From: CAZVLQ01 sp964628185
GTDB taxonomy: Bacteria; Pseudomonadota; Zetaproteobacteria; Mariprofundales; Mariprofundaceae
Assembly: GCA_964628185.1 (NCBI GenBank)
Contig: CAZVLQ010000002.1
Coordinates: forward strand, 62,001-126,000
Reading direction: 5' to 3'
DNA length: 64,000 nt
Shown here: one piece after another, positions 1-7,878 of the stretch
Layout of the letters: every line of letters starts with the position of its first letter
Position numbering within the stretch: position 1 is the stretch's first letter
Made by a program: the position numbers and the translations under genes
Notes under the pieces: generated by a model
Databases searched by the model: none
Told to the model about the DNA's origin: nothing
Seen by the model: the letters and a program-made list of their open reading frames with translations, nothing else

Positions 1-1
1 T

Positions 2-712
2 TTTTTCGCCCTGTGGTTCGGCATTCCGTTCGGCTATCCCGGCCAGCCGCACATCCTGGTGCGCTTCATGGCATGCAGGGACGACAAAACAATCCGGCGG
101 GGCGCCATCATTTCCAATATCTGGGTGTTCGTGCTGTTTGCCGGCGCCGTCCTGCTGGGCGTGGCGGCGCGTGCCTGGTACGGTGACCTTGCCGATGCTG
201 AAAAAGCATTGCCCATAGCGGCAGTAGACCTGTTGCCGGGCTGGCTGGCCGGCATGATGATCGCCGCCGTGATGTCGGCGGTCAGTTCCACCGCCGACTC
301 ACAACTGCTGGTGTGCGCTTCCTGTATCAGCCACGATCTGTTGCAGCACACTTTCGGCCGGAAAGTCAGGCAAAAAACCGTGCTGATCCTGCATCGAGCC
401 GCCGTCCTGTTCATCGGAGCCATTGCCATCCTGATCGCCGCCACGCAAAGCCGTGTCATATTCCATTTTGTGCTGTATGCATGGGCGGGCCTCGGAGCCG
501 CTTTCGGCCCTGCCCTGATCCTGAGCCTGATGTGGAAGCGGACCACGGCCGGCGGCATCATCGCCGGCATGCTTGCGGGATTTATCAGCGCCATCGCCTG
601 GGCCGAAATTCCGGCGCTTAAATCCCTGTGCTACGAAATGCTGCCCGCCTTTACCATTGCTTTTCTCACGGTAGTGGCGGTGAGTCTGGTCACTCAACAC
701 AAACCGTCGTAG
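2..712 (+). CDS. putP: Sodium/proline-type symporter (SSS family), C-terminal part
   Basis: C-terminal portion of a sodium:solute symporter that imports proline or a related solute with Na+ across the inner membrane; the N-terminus lies before the window. The reading frame is open from base 2, and the upstream residues (FGYPGQPHILVRFM) match the conserved PutP region. SSTADSQLL is the hallmark of TM8, which contributes Na+ ligands in this family. Several hydrophobic helices follow, including the GPALILSLMWKRTTAGGIIAGM segment typical of PutP. The gene converges on nagZ. Without the inserted 244-bp element the two stop codons would be only 4 bp apart. The family is clear; proline as the substrate is inferred from similarity. 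Confidence 0.85.
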   Translation, partial: FFALWFGIPFGYPGQPHILVRFMACRDDKTIRRGAIISNIWVFVLFAGAVLLGVAARAWYGDLADAEKALPIAAVDLLPGWLAGMMIAAVMSAVSSTADSQLLVCASCISHDLLQHTFGRKVRQKTVLILHRAAVLFIGAIAILIAATQSRVIFHFVLYAWAGLGAAFGPALILSLMWKRTTAGGIIAGMLAGFISAIAWAEIPALKSLCYEMLPAFTIAFLTVVAVSLVTQHKPS

Positions 713-975
713 GCTCCTAGCCCGTATATTGCATGAAGGATTCGGAATTCAGGCTTGAGCAGGCCTGGCGGGCTGGTTGATCGGGCGACAAAGCATAGCC
801 GTAGCTATGGTTTGAGGCCGAGCGGCCAGGATGCCAGACCTGATCGGGCCTGAAACCGGATAGGACAAAGTGTAACCACGGATAAAGTGGTTTGGTTCTG
901 TGTAGGCCATTGATATAATGTAATATCATGTCCATCAGATGTCCGCCTTTGTGCAATATACGGGCTAGAGAGCCT
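711..975. terminator. Short hairpin between convergent putP and nagZ, split by the MITE
   Basis: AGGCTC (711-716) and GAGCCT (970-975) are complementary. If the 244-bp element and one CTAG copy are removed, they form a 6-bp stem with a 5-base loop (CTAGA) between the two convergent stop codons. This could have been a small bidirectional terminator. The element sits exactly in the loop. There is no T-run, so a terminator role is tentative. Confidence 0.3.
721..964. mobile_element. 244-bp MITE-like element, copy 1
   Basis: This non-autonomous transposon-like element has the same length as the copy at 51047-51290 and differs from it at about 16 positions (about 93% identity by eye). The ends are terminal inverted repeats: the left end reads CCCGTATATTGCATGAAGG, and the complement of the right end starts CCCGTATATTGCAC. 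Direct repeats CTAG flank it at 717-720 and 965-968, which is a 4-bp target duplication. An internal small inverted repeat (CATAGC/GCTATG) is conserved in both copies. It encodes no transposase. A - strand frame stays open through it, but nothing supports it as a gene. A 4-bp YTAR target fits IS5-group or IS1380-like transposases; that assignment is inference. Confidence 0.85.
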
Positions 976-1855
976 CGTATATCGCTGAAACGCCCTCCGG
1001 CTGACAAACCGGCAGCACGTCACATCCGGCAGCCAGCGCCGCTGTTGCAGCATGTGCCACATCAGCGCCCACGCCCTTCATGCACAAATCATCGCTCCAG
1101 ATATGACCCGTAAAACCAAAGCGGGTCCGCAACATATCCGTGAGCCAGACGCGGGACAGCGTCGCCACCTGCCGGGCGACCTGCGTGTAGATTACATGCG
1201 CCGTCATGATGTGGTTCAGACCCTGTTCCGCCAGCGCAGAAAACGGTTGTGCCTCGGCCAGCAGCGTTTCCAGCGGTGCATCCACCTCCGGCACGGCAAC
1301 ATGGGAATCGGCATTGGCGCGGCCATGGCCGGGGAAATGTTTGCCGACGGCCTCAATGCCCGCTTCTGAAAGTCCCCGCATACAGGCTACGCCAAGCCCG
1401 CTGACAAGGTCGGGATCGCTGGCATAGGCCCGGTCACCGATAATGCCATGCCCTTCCGGATGGAATATATCCAGTACCGGTGCACAGTTGTGCGTGAACC
1501 CCAGCTTTTTGAGCGCATGTCCGACAGACAGACTGTCCGCATGGACCGCCCGTCCCGCCGCTTCAAGGTCCTGCTGCGCCAGCCGGCCGTATTCGGCGGC
1601 GGCATGGCGGCACGAGAATGGCGGCCAGGGAATGCGGTTCACACGTCCGCCCTCCTCGTCAATCGCCGCCCATGTTGCCTCCCCCGCACAGTCGCGCACA
1701 TGATCCAGCAACGCCCTGACCTGTTCGGGGCCCTCAACATTCCGTCCAAAAAGGATCACGCCCAGTGGTGGCGCTTTTTCAAGCCGGCGGCGCTCTTCAT
1801 CCGTCAGCTGCGTCCCGCGCAAGCCGATCATAAGCCGGCGATGAATCTCATCCAT
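965..1855 (-). CDS. nagZ: Beta-N-acetylhexosaminidase NagZ (GH3)
   Basis: Cytoplasmic glycosidase of peptidoglycan recycling that removes GlcNAc from GlcNAc-anhydroMurNAc (peptides). The GH3 motifs are complete: KHFPGHG (about residues 172-178), the DSH general acid/base dyad (about 183-185), and the WSDDL nucleophile region (about 253-257). The ATG at 1855 overlaps the end of the upstream permease gene by 8 bp, so it is preferred over further upstream starts. The protein is about 296 residues and stops about 14 residues after the GCDVLPVC strand, so it is some 40-50 residues shorter at the C-terminus than E. coli NagZ. The TAG stop lies in the CTAG target repeat but would also be the stop without the MITE. 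Its link to peptide-type ABC permeases suggests import of murein fragments. Confidence 0.9.
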   Translation of the reverse strand: MDEIHRRLMIGLRGTQLTDEERRRLEKAPPLGVILFGRNVEGPEQVRALLDHVRDCAGEATWAAIDEEGGRVNRIPWPPFSCRHAAAEYGRLAQQDLEAAGRAVHADSLSVGHALKKLGFTHNCAPVLDIFHPEGHGIIGDRAYASDPDLVSGLGVACMRGLSEAGIEAVGKHFPGHGRANADSHVAVPEVDAPLETLLAEAQPFSALAEQGLNHIMTAHVIYTQVARQVATLSRVWLTDMLRTRFGFTGHIWSDDLCMKGVGADVAHAATAALAAGCDVLPVCQPEGVSAIYEAL

Positions 1856-2681
1856 CCTGCTTTCCGGCCGAGTACATCCGCACATCCAGATGATCGCGCA
1901 GGACATCGCCGAACAGGTTCACGGCCATCACGAGTAAAAACAGCGTCGCACCCGGCCAGATCACCAGCGCGGGTGAAACCAGCATCAGGCGCGTACCTTC
2001 GCGTATCATCGTCCCCAGCGATGCATCCGGCGGCTGAACGCCTACGCCGAGAAAGGACAGCCCCGCCTCACCGATCATGACGGCCGCCAGGCCAAAGCTG
2101 GCCTCGACCAGAAGCGGCGCCGCGATATTCGGCAGCAGGTGCCGCCAGCCGATATACGCGATGCCTGAACCGCTGCCGATGGCGGCTTCAACGAACGGCA
2201 CGGCCTTAAGCGACAGCACCTGGGCCCGGGAAAGCCGGGCGAAGCCAACCCAGCCCACCGCCGTCAATGCAATAATCAGCTTGTCGACGCCGGGACCGAG
2301 CATGGCCGCCAGTGCAATGGCCAACAGAATGCCGGGGAATGACAGTACGATATCGGCCAGTCGCATCAGTACGGCATCCAGCCAGCCGCCAAACCAGCCG
2401 GAAACGGTTCCAATCGTGATCCCCGCCATGGCGCCCAGCAGTACCACGGAAATACCGACGAGAAAGGACAGACGCAGGCCTTCGGCCAACCGCGCCAGCA
2501 CGTCACGGCCCAGCGCATCACAGCCGAGTGGATGCATGGCGCTGATGCCGGTCAGTACGGCGTCAAGATTTACCCGATGCCCGTCCGTGCCATACATCCA
2601 CGCGGCCAGCAGGGCGGCAAACGGAACAAGCAGACAGACAAGCGCCAGACGAAGCGCGGGCCTCTTCAGCAGAACGCTCAT
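1848..2681 (-). CDS. Peptide/nickel-type ABC transporter permease (DppC/OppC family)
   Basis: Inner-membrane permease subunit of a peptide/nickel ABC importer, 277 residues. An N-terminal TM helix is followed by HPLGCDALGRDVLARL, the N-terminal signature of the DppC/OppC group (HxxGTDxxGRD). After it come five or so TM helices and the EAA-loop region, where it couples to the ATPase (VEAAIGSGSG). It overlaps the upstream DppB-like gene by 4 bp and the downstream nagZ by 8 bp, so the three genes form one translationally coupled unit. No binding protein or ATPase gene is in the window. The substrate is unknown; the context points to murein peptides. Confidence 0.88.
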   Translation of the reverse strand: MSVLLKRPALRLALVCLLVPFAALLAAWMYGTDGHRVNLDAVLTGISAMHPLGCDALGRDVLARLAEGLRLSFLVGISVVLLGAMAGITIGTVSGWFGGWLDAVLMRLADIVLSFPGILLAIALAAMLGPGVDKLIIALTAVGWVGFARLSRAQVLSLKAVPFVEAAIGSGSGIAYIGWRHLLPNIAAPLLVEASFGLAAVMIGEAGLSFLGVGVQPPDASLGTMIREGTRLMLVSPALVIWPGATLFLLVMAVNLFGDVLRDHLDVRMYSAGKQDG

Positions 2682-3601
2682 GTGCGCCTCTGACGGGGAT
2701 CAAGCCACATGCCCAGCAGGTCCGCCGCCAGGTTTGCCAACACATAGAAGGTGGCGATAAGCAACACGCAGCCCTGCACCAGAGGATAATCACGCCGCTG
2801 AATGGACTCGATGGTCAACAAGCCCAGACCCGGCCAGTCGAACACGGTTTCCGTAATTACCGCACCGCCCAGCACCGCACCCATCTGAAGCGCAAACATC
2901 GTGACAACGGGTACGGCGGCCATCCGCGCCGCATGCCGCCACCACAGCGTTCGCTCGGCAATACCCATGGCGCGGCCGGTGCGAATCGCATCCGTACTCA
3001 TCGCTTCCAGCCAGCTGGAACGCGCCATGCGCGAAAGAACGGCGGCCAGGGCCGTCCCCAGCGTAATGGCCGGCAGTACGATGCTGCCGGGCTGTTCCAT
3101 GCCGGAAACAGGCAGCCAGCCGAGGCCGACGGCAAATGCCAGCATCAGCATGGGCCCGAGCCAGAAATTCGGAATGGAGACGCCAAACAGGGAAAAAGCC
3201 ATGGCAAACATATCCTGAGCCCGACCCGCATGGCGCGCGGCCCAGAAACCCAGGGGCGGGGCAAGGATCATTGCAAGCGCAAGACTGCACGCAGCCAGCT
3301 GCGCCGTAACCGGCAGCCGCTCAAGAATCAGCGACAGAACGGGGCGCTGGTCCAGCAGGCTTCTGCCCCAGTCGCCCGTTAAAATTCCAGCGAGGAAATG
3401 AACGTATTGCGTCATGACAGGCTCATCCAGATGCAGGGCATGGCGCAGCCCGGCGCGGTCCGCCGGCAACGCCATCTCACCCAGCAATGCATCCACGGGA
3501 TCACCCGGCACCAGATGCAGCAGCAGAAATACCAGGGTGGCCACACCCAGCAGGGTGGGAACGGCCTGTATCATGCGGATAAGCGTCATGCGGAACAACA
3601 T
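2678..3601 (-). CDS. Peptide/nickel-type ABC transporter permease (DppB/OppB family)
   Basis: First gene of the permease-permease-nagZ unit and the partner subunit of the DppC-like protein. The protein has 307 residues, a TM helix at about 10-30, then HLVPGDPVDALLG, the DppB/OppB signature, and about six TM segments in total. The loop EAMSTDAIRTGRAMGIAER is the EAA-type motif that contacts the ATPase. No clear Shine-Dalgarno sequence precedes the ATG at 3601; an ATG four codons later is possible. It is divergent from ubiG with an intergenic space of about 80 bp. The family is certain; the cargo is not. Confidence 0.88.
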   Translation of the reverse strand: MLFRMTLIRMIQAVPTLLGVATLVFLLLHLVPGDPVDALLGEMALPADRAGLRHALHLDEPVMTQYVHFLAGILTGDWGRSLLDQRPVLSLILERLPVTAQLAACSLALAMILAPPLGFWAARHAGRAQDMFAMAFSLFGVSIPNFWLGPMLMLAFAVGLGWLPVSGMEQPGSIVLPAITLGTALAAVLSRMARSSWLEAMSTDAIRTGRAMGIAERTLWWRHAARMAAVPVVTMFALQMGAVLGGAVITETVFDWPGLGLLTIESIQRRDYPLVQGCVLLIATFYVLANLAADLLGMWLDPRQRRT

Positions 3602-3680
3602 GGGGTCAGCCTAACAGGGGGGCGGGAGAAGATGAAACTGCCCTTGCCATGTCGTGCCCGCCCTAGCAGCCTCCCGGCCC

Positions 3681-4379
3681 ATGCAGTCGCATTTTGATCC
3701 TGAAGAAATACGGAAATTCGAGGCTCTGGCGGAAGAATGGTGGAACCCCGCCGGGCGTTTTCAGCCGCTGCATCGTATCAACCCCCTTCGTCTTGAGTAC
3801 ATCACCGGAAAAATACCGCTAAGCGGCGCCAAAATTCTGGATGTTGGCTGCGGCGGCGGCCTGCTGGCCGAGGGACTGGCGGCCCGCGGCGCAAGGGTGA
3901 CCGGCATTGACCGTTCAGAAAAAGCACTTGCCGTGGCGCGTATCCATGCGGACAAAACGGGCGCTGACGCCCACTATCAGGACGGTGACGCCCAGACATG
4001 GGCATCCGCGCACGCCGGAGAATATGATGCGGTCGCCTGTATGGAAGTGCTTGAACACGTGCCGGACGTGCCGGGCACTGTCATGGCGTGCGCCCGGCTT
4101 TTAAAGCCCCGCGGCATATTGTTTTTCGCCACCCTGAATCGCAGTCCGCAGGCCTGGATCAGGGCCATTCTCGCTGCTGAATACCTGCTTGGCTGGCTGC
4201 CGAAAGGTACGCACCGGTACCATCAGTTCATCCGCCCTTCTGAAATGCACGCCGCCTGCCGGAAAGCCGGGCTTGACGTATACGACCTGCGCGGCATGAC
4301 CTACCGGATACTGGCGGACTGCTTTGTGCTGTCGGATGATCTGTCCGTGAATTACCTTGGCATGGCCCGTAAGCCCTGA
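3681..4379 (+). CDS. ubiG: Ubiquinone biosynthesis O-methyltransferase UbiG
   Basis: S-adenosylmethionine-dependent enzyme that carries out both O-methylations in ubiquinone synthesis. It is 232 residues from the ATG at 3681, close to the E. coli length. The N-terminus HFDPEEIRKFEALAEEWW matches the family (D..E..KF..LA..WW). SAM motif I is ILDVGCGGGLLAEGL, followed by VTGID. The C-terminal part includes the GTHRYHQFIRPSEM segment typical of UbiG. A GTG at 3654 could extend it by 9 residues, but the ATG start matches the family better. It is followed 9 bp later by lptD. Its presence indicates a ubiquinone-dependent respiratory chain. Confidence 0.93.
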   Translation: MQSHFDPEEIRKFEALAEEWWNPAGRFQPLHRINPLRLEYITGKIPLSGAKILDVGCGGGLLAEGLAARGARVTGIDRSEKALAVARIHADKTGADAHYQDGDAQTWASAHAGEYDAVACMEVLEHVPDVPGTVMACARLLKPRGILFFATLNRSPQAWIRAILAAEYLLGWLPKGTHRYHQFIRPSEMHAACRKAGLDVYDLRGMTYRILADCFVLSDDLSVNYLGMARKP

Positions 4380-4388
4380 CCCGCTTCA

Positions 4389-6485
4389 ATGCGTCTTGTT
4401 TCAGCGGCACGGATTCTGCCGGCATTAATAATCGGAACGTTATCCGCTTCCGCCCTTGCCGGTCAGGTGGATATTACCGCCGACAAAATCGTGCGCGATG
4501 CCGAAGGCGTGGCAACCGCCAGGGGCAAGGTAAAAGTCAAACGCGAGAATGAAACCCTGGCAGCCGATACGGTGCGCTATGATGCCGCACACCACCGGCT
4601 TGCAGCGAAGGGACATGTACATATCCGTTCGCCAAGAGCGATCATTGACGCAGAATCCGCTGAAGTTGATACAGTGTCCAAGCGGGGGGTGATGCACGCC
4701 GCAACGGTAACCCTGCCCGGCGGCGAACGGCTGTCGGCCGGAAAAATGGAACGTCTGGACCTGTCAACCTACAAGGCGCTGGAACCCAGATTTACCACCT
4801 GCCCCGTGGATGATCAGGCCTGGTCCATCTGCGCCTCCGAGGCAACGCTTGATCAGAAGGAAGGCGTCTTTACGGCCTGGAACGCCCGTTTTGAACTGGC
4901 TGGCATCCCGCTTCTGTACACACCCTACTGGCGGCATTCCACCCGCCGCGCCTCGGGCTTCCTTATGCCCTTCGTGGCATCCGGCAAGCGCCGGGGCACG
5001 GAACTGGCCTTGCCCTATTATCTTGCCCCCTCGCCGGACTGGGATGCCACGTTCACACCGCACTGGATGAGCGCACGAGGCTTTCGCCCCGAGCTTGAAG
5101 TGCGGCATGCTTCCGCCATTGGCAGGGAACGCATACGGTTTGAAGGTCTGTACGATAAAGTGCTGGGCCGTACCCGCGGCAGGTTGCGCGGGGAAACATC
5201 CTGGCATCTGCCTTATGGTGTGAATTTCTCCATTAATGCCGATCATGTGAGCGAGAAGGATTACCTGGCCGACTTTTCCAGCGACGCATCGGAGGCCGCC
5301 ACCCGTTTTCTGCAAAGTGGGGGCATGTTGTCAGCCCAGAACAGCTACGGAAGCTGGCGCCTGTGGGCGTTGCACCAGCGGGATCTCACCACAACCGACA
5401 ATGAGAACACGCTGCAAACCCTGCCGGGATTTACCAGCAGTCTGGCGCTGCCTGTCCTCGATCGGCTCGCCGTTCTTCATTTCGATCAGGAAACCACGCG
5501 TTTTGACCGCCGCCGGGGCGTGGACGGCTGGCGCATGGACCTGCATCCCTACGTACAAATACCGTGGGAAATGGCGGGCGGGGGTCTTTCCGTCACGTTC
5601 AGCGGGGGACTGCGTCATGCCCGCTACTGGCTGGCCGATACCACGCTTGCCCGCCGCCCGAAAAGGACCAGCGGTGAATTCTCCATGGAAACGCGCGCTG
5701 TTTTCGAGCGCATCAGCGAATCGGGAATGTGGCGCCATACCATTGAGCCCGTTGTGCGCTATGACCTGGTCAATGTAAGCGACCAGACCGGCCTGCCGAA
5801 TTTTGATTCCGGCTTCGGCAAGCTGACCCTGAGCAACCTGCTCACCAGCAACCGATTCTCGGGCACGGACCGGGTCGAAAGTGTCAATCGCATCAGCCTG
5901 CTTCTGGCAAGCCGTCTGCAAACCAGGAGCGACTGGAATACTCCGGCCCGAACCGTACTCAGCGTTCAGGTAGGTATGGCCTACAATATCCGCAAACTCA
6001 ACAGCGACCAAACCCTGCAAGCCACTCCATTGCGCCCTTTTTCCAATCTTCTGGGAGAAATCAGGATCAACCCGACCGCATCCCTGAGCCTTGGCGCAAA
6101 CGGAGAATACGACCCCGGCGCCCGTTTCCTTGATACCGCTACCGGGACACTTGACTGGCTGCCTGCCTCGGGACATATACTGCATGCCACCTACGCCTTT
6201 ACGGACGCCCGTTTTGGCCCCAGGGCCCAGAACCTGGGGCTTTCGGGCAAACTGCGGGTCGGACCGCGCTGGCGCATGCTCGGCTCATGGAATTACGACA
6301 TGCAGCTCAAATTCAGCCAGCAGGCAAGTCTGGGCCTCGAATACAGGCATCCGTGCTGGAACATCTCGGTGGAAGCCTTCCGCATCAACCGTCCGTCGGG
6401 CACATCCACCGCCTCCAACTTCGGCGCGAAATTCTTGCTAGGACTGAAGGGGCTGGGTAGTTTCGGACAATGCACCGGTCACTGA
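4389..6485 (+). CDS. lptD: LPS-assembly outer membrane protein LptD
   Basis: Outer-membrane beta-barrel that, with LptE, inserts lipopolysaccharide into the outer leaflet. It is 698 residues, shorter than E. coli (784). A signal peptide (about 1-24, ending ASALAG) is followed by an OstA/LptA-like jellyroll (QVDITADKIVRDAEG onward, to about 130) and the barrel. Cysteines at 138 and 148, and near the C-terminus at 656 (YRHPCWNISV), are where the family forms inter-domain disulfides; the usual CC pair is a single Cys here. It is followed by surA, the usual lptD-surA-pdxA order, so assembly factor and chaperone are probably co-expressed. It implies an LPS-bearing cell envelope. Confidence 0.95.
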   Translation: MRLVSAARILPALIIGTLSASALAGQVDITADKIVRDAEGVATARGKVKVKRENETLAADTVRYDAAHHRLAAKGHVHIRSPRAIIDAESAEVDTVSKRGVMHAATVTLPGGERLSAGKMERLDLSTYKALEPRFTTCPVDDQAWSICASEATLDQKEGVFTAWNARFELAGIPLLYTPYWRHSTRRASGFLMPFVASGKRRGTELALPYYLAPSPDWDATFTPHWMSARGFRPELEVRHASAIGRERIRFEGLYDKVLGRTRGRLRGETSWHLPYGVNFSINADHVSEKDYLADFSSDASEAATRFLQSGGMLSAQNSYGSWRLWALHQRDLTTTDNENTLQTLPGFTSSLALPVLDRLAVLHFDQETTRFDRRRGVDGWRMDLHPYVQIPWEMAGGGLSVTFSGGLRHARYWLADTTLARRPKRTSGEFSMETRAVFERISESGMWRHTIEPVVRYDLVNVSDQTGLPNFDSGFGKLTLSNLLTSNRFSGTDRVESVNRISLLLASRLQTRSDWNTPARTVLSVQVGMAYNIRKLNSDQTLQATPLRPFSNLLGEIRINPTASLSLGANGEYDPGARFLDTATGTLDWLPASGHILHATYAFTDARFGPRAQNLGLSGKLRVGPRWRMLGSWNYDMQLKFSQQASLGLEYRHPCWNISVEAFRINRPSGTSTASNFGAKFLLGLKGLGSFGQCTGH

Positions 6486-6495
6486 TATTTCCGGC

Positions 6496-6519
6496 CTGCA
6501 TGATCCCTGGATCATGCAG
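6496..6519. other. Perfect 11-bp inverted repeat between lptD and surA
   Basis: CTGCATGATCC and GGATCATGCAG form an 11-bp perfect palindromic arm pair separated by only 2 bases, 10 bp after the lptD stop. No T-run follows, so it is not a canonical intrinsic terminator. It could be an operator, an mRNA processing or stability hairpin, or a partial attenuator that lowers surA expression. Confidence 0.5.
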
Positions 6520-6555
6520 CTATCACGGGCCGGCCTGTTTTCCGGAGGCTTGAAC

Positions 6556-7878
6556 ATGATCACATACGGCATCCCGCGGCGCCTTGTCATGCTGGGCGGC
6601 CTGTTGCTATTGAATCCCGTGGCGGCACAAGCCGAAGTCATGGACAGCATTGCCGCCATCGTCAACAACGAGGCCATCACGTGCTACCAGATCAGGCAGG
6701 ATGCCGGAGAGCTGGCCAAACGACTCAAACAGGCGGGCATGAAACGGCTTCCGGATTCCAGGCAACTTCTGCAGCGCGTGCTTGATTCCAAAATCACAAA
6801 GGCCCTGCAGTTACAGGAGGCGAGGCGGCAGGATATCAAGGTTGCGAAAGAAGAGGTCAACAAGGCCATCGCCAGCGTGGAGGCGAAGAACAATATCCCC
6901 GCGGGCCAGTTACTGGACATACTCAAGGTCCGGGGCATCAAACCCGAACGATACAGAAAGACGCTTCGGGAGCGGCTGTTGATCAGCAAACTAACCAATA
7001 CTGAGGTGCGAGACCGCCTGCAGACCAGCGAGGAAGCCCTGCACGAGTATTACCGCAAGTATTTTGAACATCCAAAACCGCTGCGGGAAATTCGGCTGGC
7101 TGAAATTTTTCTTGCACTTCCCGCCGATCCTTCGCCGAAACAGGTGGACAGGGCGCACAGGCGAATCGAGACATTACGCCGGCGTATACTGACTGGAGAA
7201 AACTTTGGCCGCATGGCCACTCTTCATTCGGATGCGCCGGATGCGGGGCAAGGCGGACAAATGGGCTGGTTTCTCCCCGGTTCACTGCCACCCAGATTTG
7301 CTCCGGTTTTTGCGCTCGCCAAGGGAGGGTTAAGCCGGGCCATACGATCGCCGGCGGGCTTTTATCTGTTCACAGTCATCAATGAACGATGGCGCCAGCC
7401 AAAACAGCGTGCAGCGGCCTATGACGAAGTGCATGCCAGGCATATCCTGCTCAAGCTGTCCGATGCCATGACGGACGAAGAAAAGGCCAGGATAAGAACC
7501 GAAGCGGAACAGATTGCGGTGGAGATGAAAGACAAATCCGATGAAGAGTTCGCAACCCGCGCCAGGGAAGTCTCGCAGGGACCAAGTGCATCCAAGGGCG
7601 GCGATCTGGGCTGGTTCAAACGCGGTATGATGGTGCCCGCATTCGACAAGGCCGCCTTTTCCCTGAAAGCGGGAGAAACCAGCGGCGCGATCCGGTCTCC
7701 ATTCGGGCTGCATATCATCCGCGTGGTTGAGCGTAGACATGTGGACCCTGATTCGTTCGAGGCTCATCGCGATCAGATCCAGCGCATTCTTCTCAATATT
7801 GAAATGCAGGATCAGTTGCCACGCTGGCTGGCCGGGCTCAGGGCCAAATCGATTATTGAACGGAGGTCATGCCCGTAA
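6556..7878 (+). CDS. surA: Periplasmic chaperone/peptidyl-prolyl isomerase SurA
   Basis: Periplasmic chaperone that escorts outer-membrane proteins, including LptD, to the BAM complex. The ATG at 6556 has a good ribosome-binding site (GGAGG, 7 bp upstream) and gives a 440-residue precursor with a signal peptide ending AAQA. The N-terminal SurA domain begins at EVMDSIAAIVNNEAITCYQ. Two parvulin domains follow: a first, more divergent one (about 165-265) and a second canonical one (about 285-380, with VHARHILLKL and GGDLGWFKRG). An HIIRV strand then leads into the C-terminal helix. The stop overlaps the pdxA start by 10 bp. Confidence 0.93.
   Translation: MITYGIPRRLVMLGGLLLLNPVAAQAEVMDSIAAIVNNEAITCYQIRQDAGELAKRLKQAGMKRLPDSRQLLQRVLDSKITKALQLQEARRQDIKVAKEEVNKAIASVEAKNNIPAGQLLDILKVRGIKPERYRKTLRERLLISKLTNTEVRDRLQTSEEALHEYYRKYFEHPKPLREIRLAEIFLALPADPSPKQVDRAHRRIETLRRRILTGENFGRMATLHSDAPDAGQGGQMGWFLPGSLPPRFAPVFALAKGGLSRAIRSPAGFYLFTVINERWRQPKQRAAAYDEVHARHILLKLSDAMTDEEKARIRTEAEQIAVEMKDKSDEEFATRAREVSQGPSASKGGDLGWFKRGMMVPAFDKAAFSLKAGETSGAIRSPFGLHIIRVVERRHVDPDSFEAHRDQIQRILLNIEMQDQLPRWLAGLRAKSIIERRSCP

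Noticed and set aside
965..968. MITE insertion truncating NagZ
   Set aside because: The TAG stop lies in the duplicated CTAG and is also present in the reconstructed empty site, so the short C-terminus is not caused by the element.
717..1007. A 96-codon - strand frame through MITE copy 1, also open in copy 2 as part of a longer frame
   Set aside because: It has no RBS, runs through inverted ends and into nagZ antisense. The two copies differ at sites that change residues without third-position bias. Better seen as an open frame of a non-coding element.
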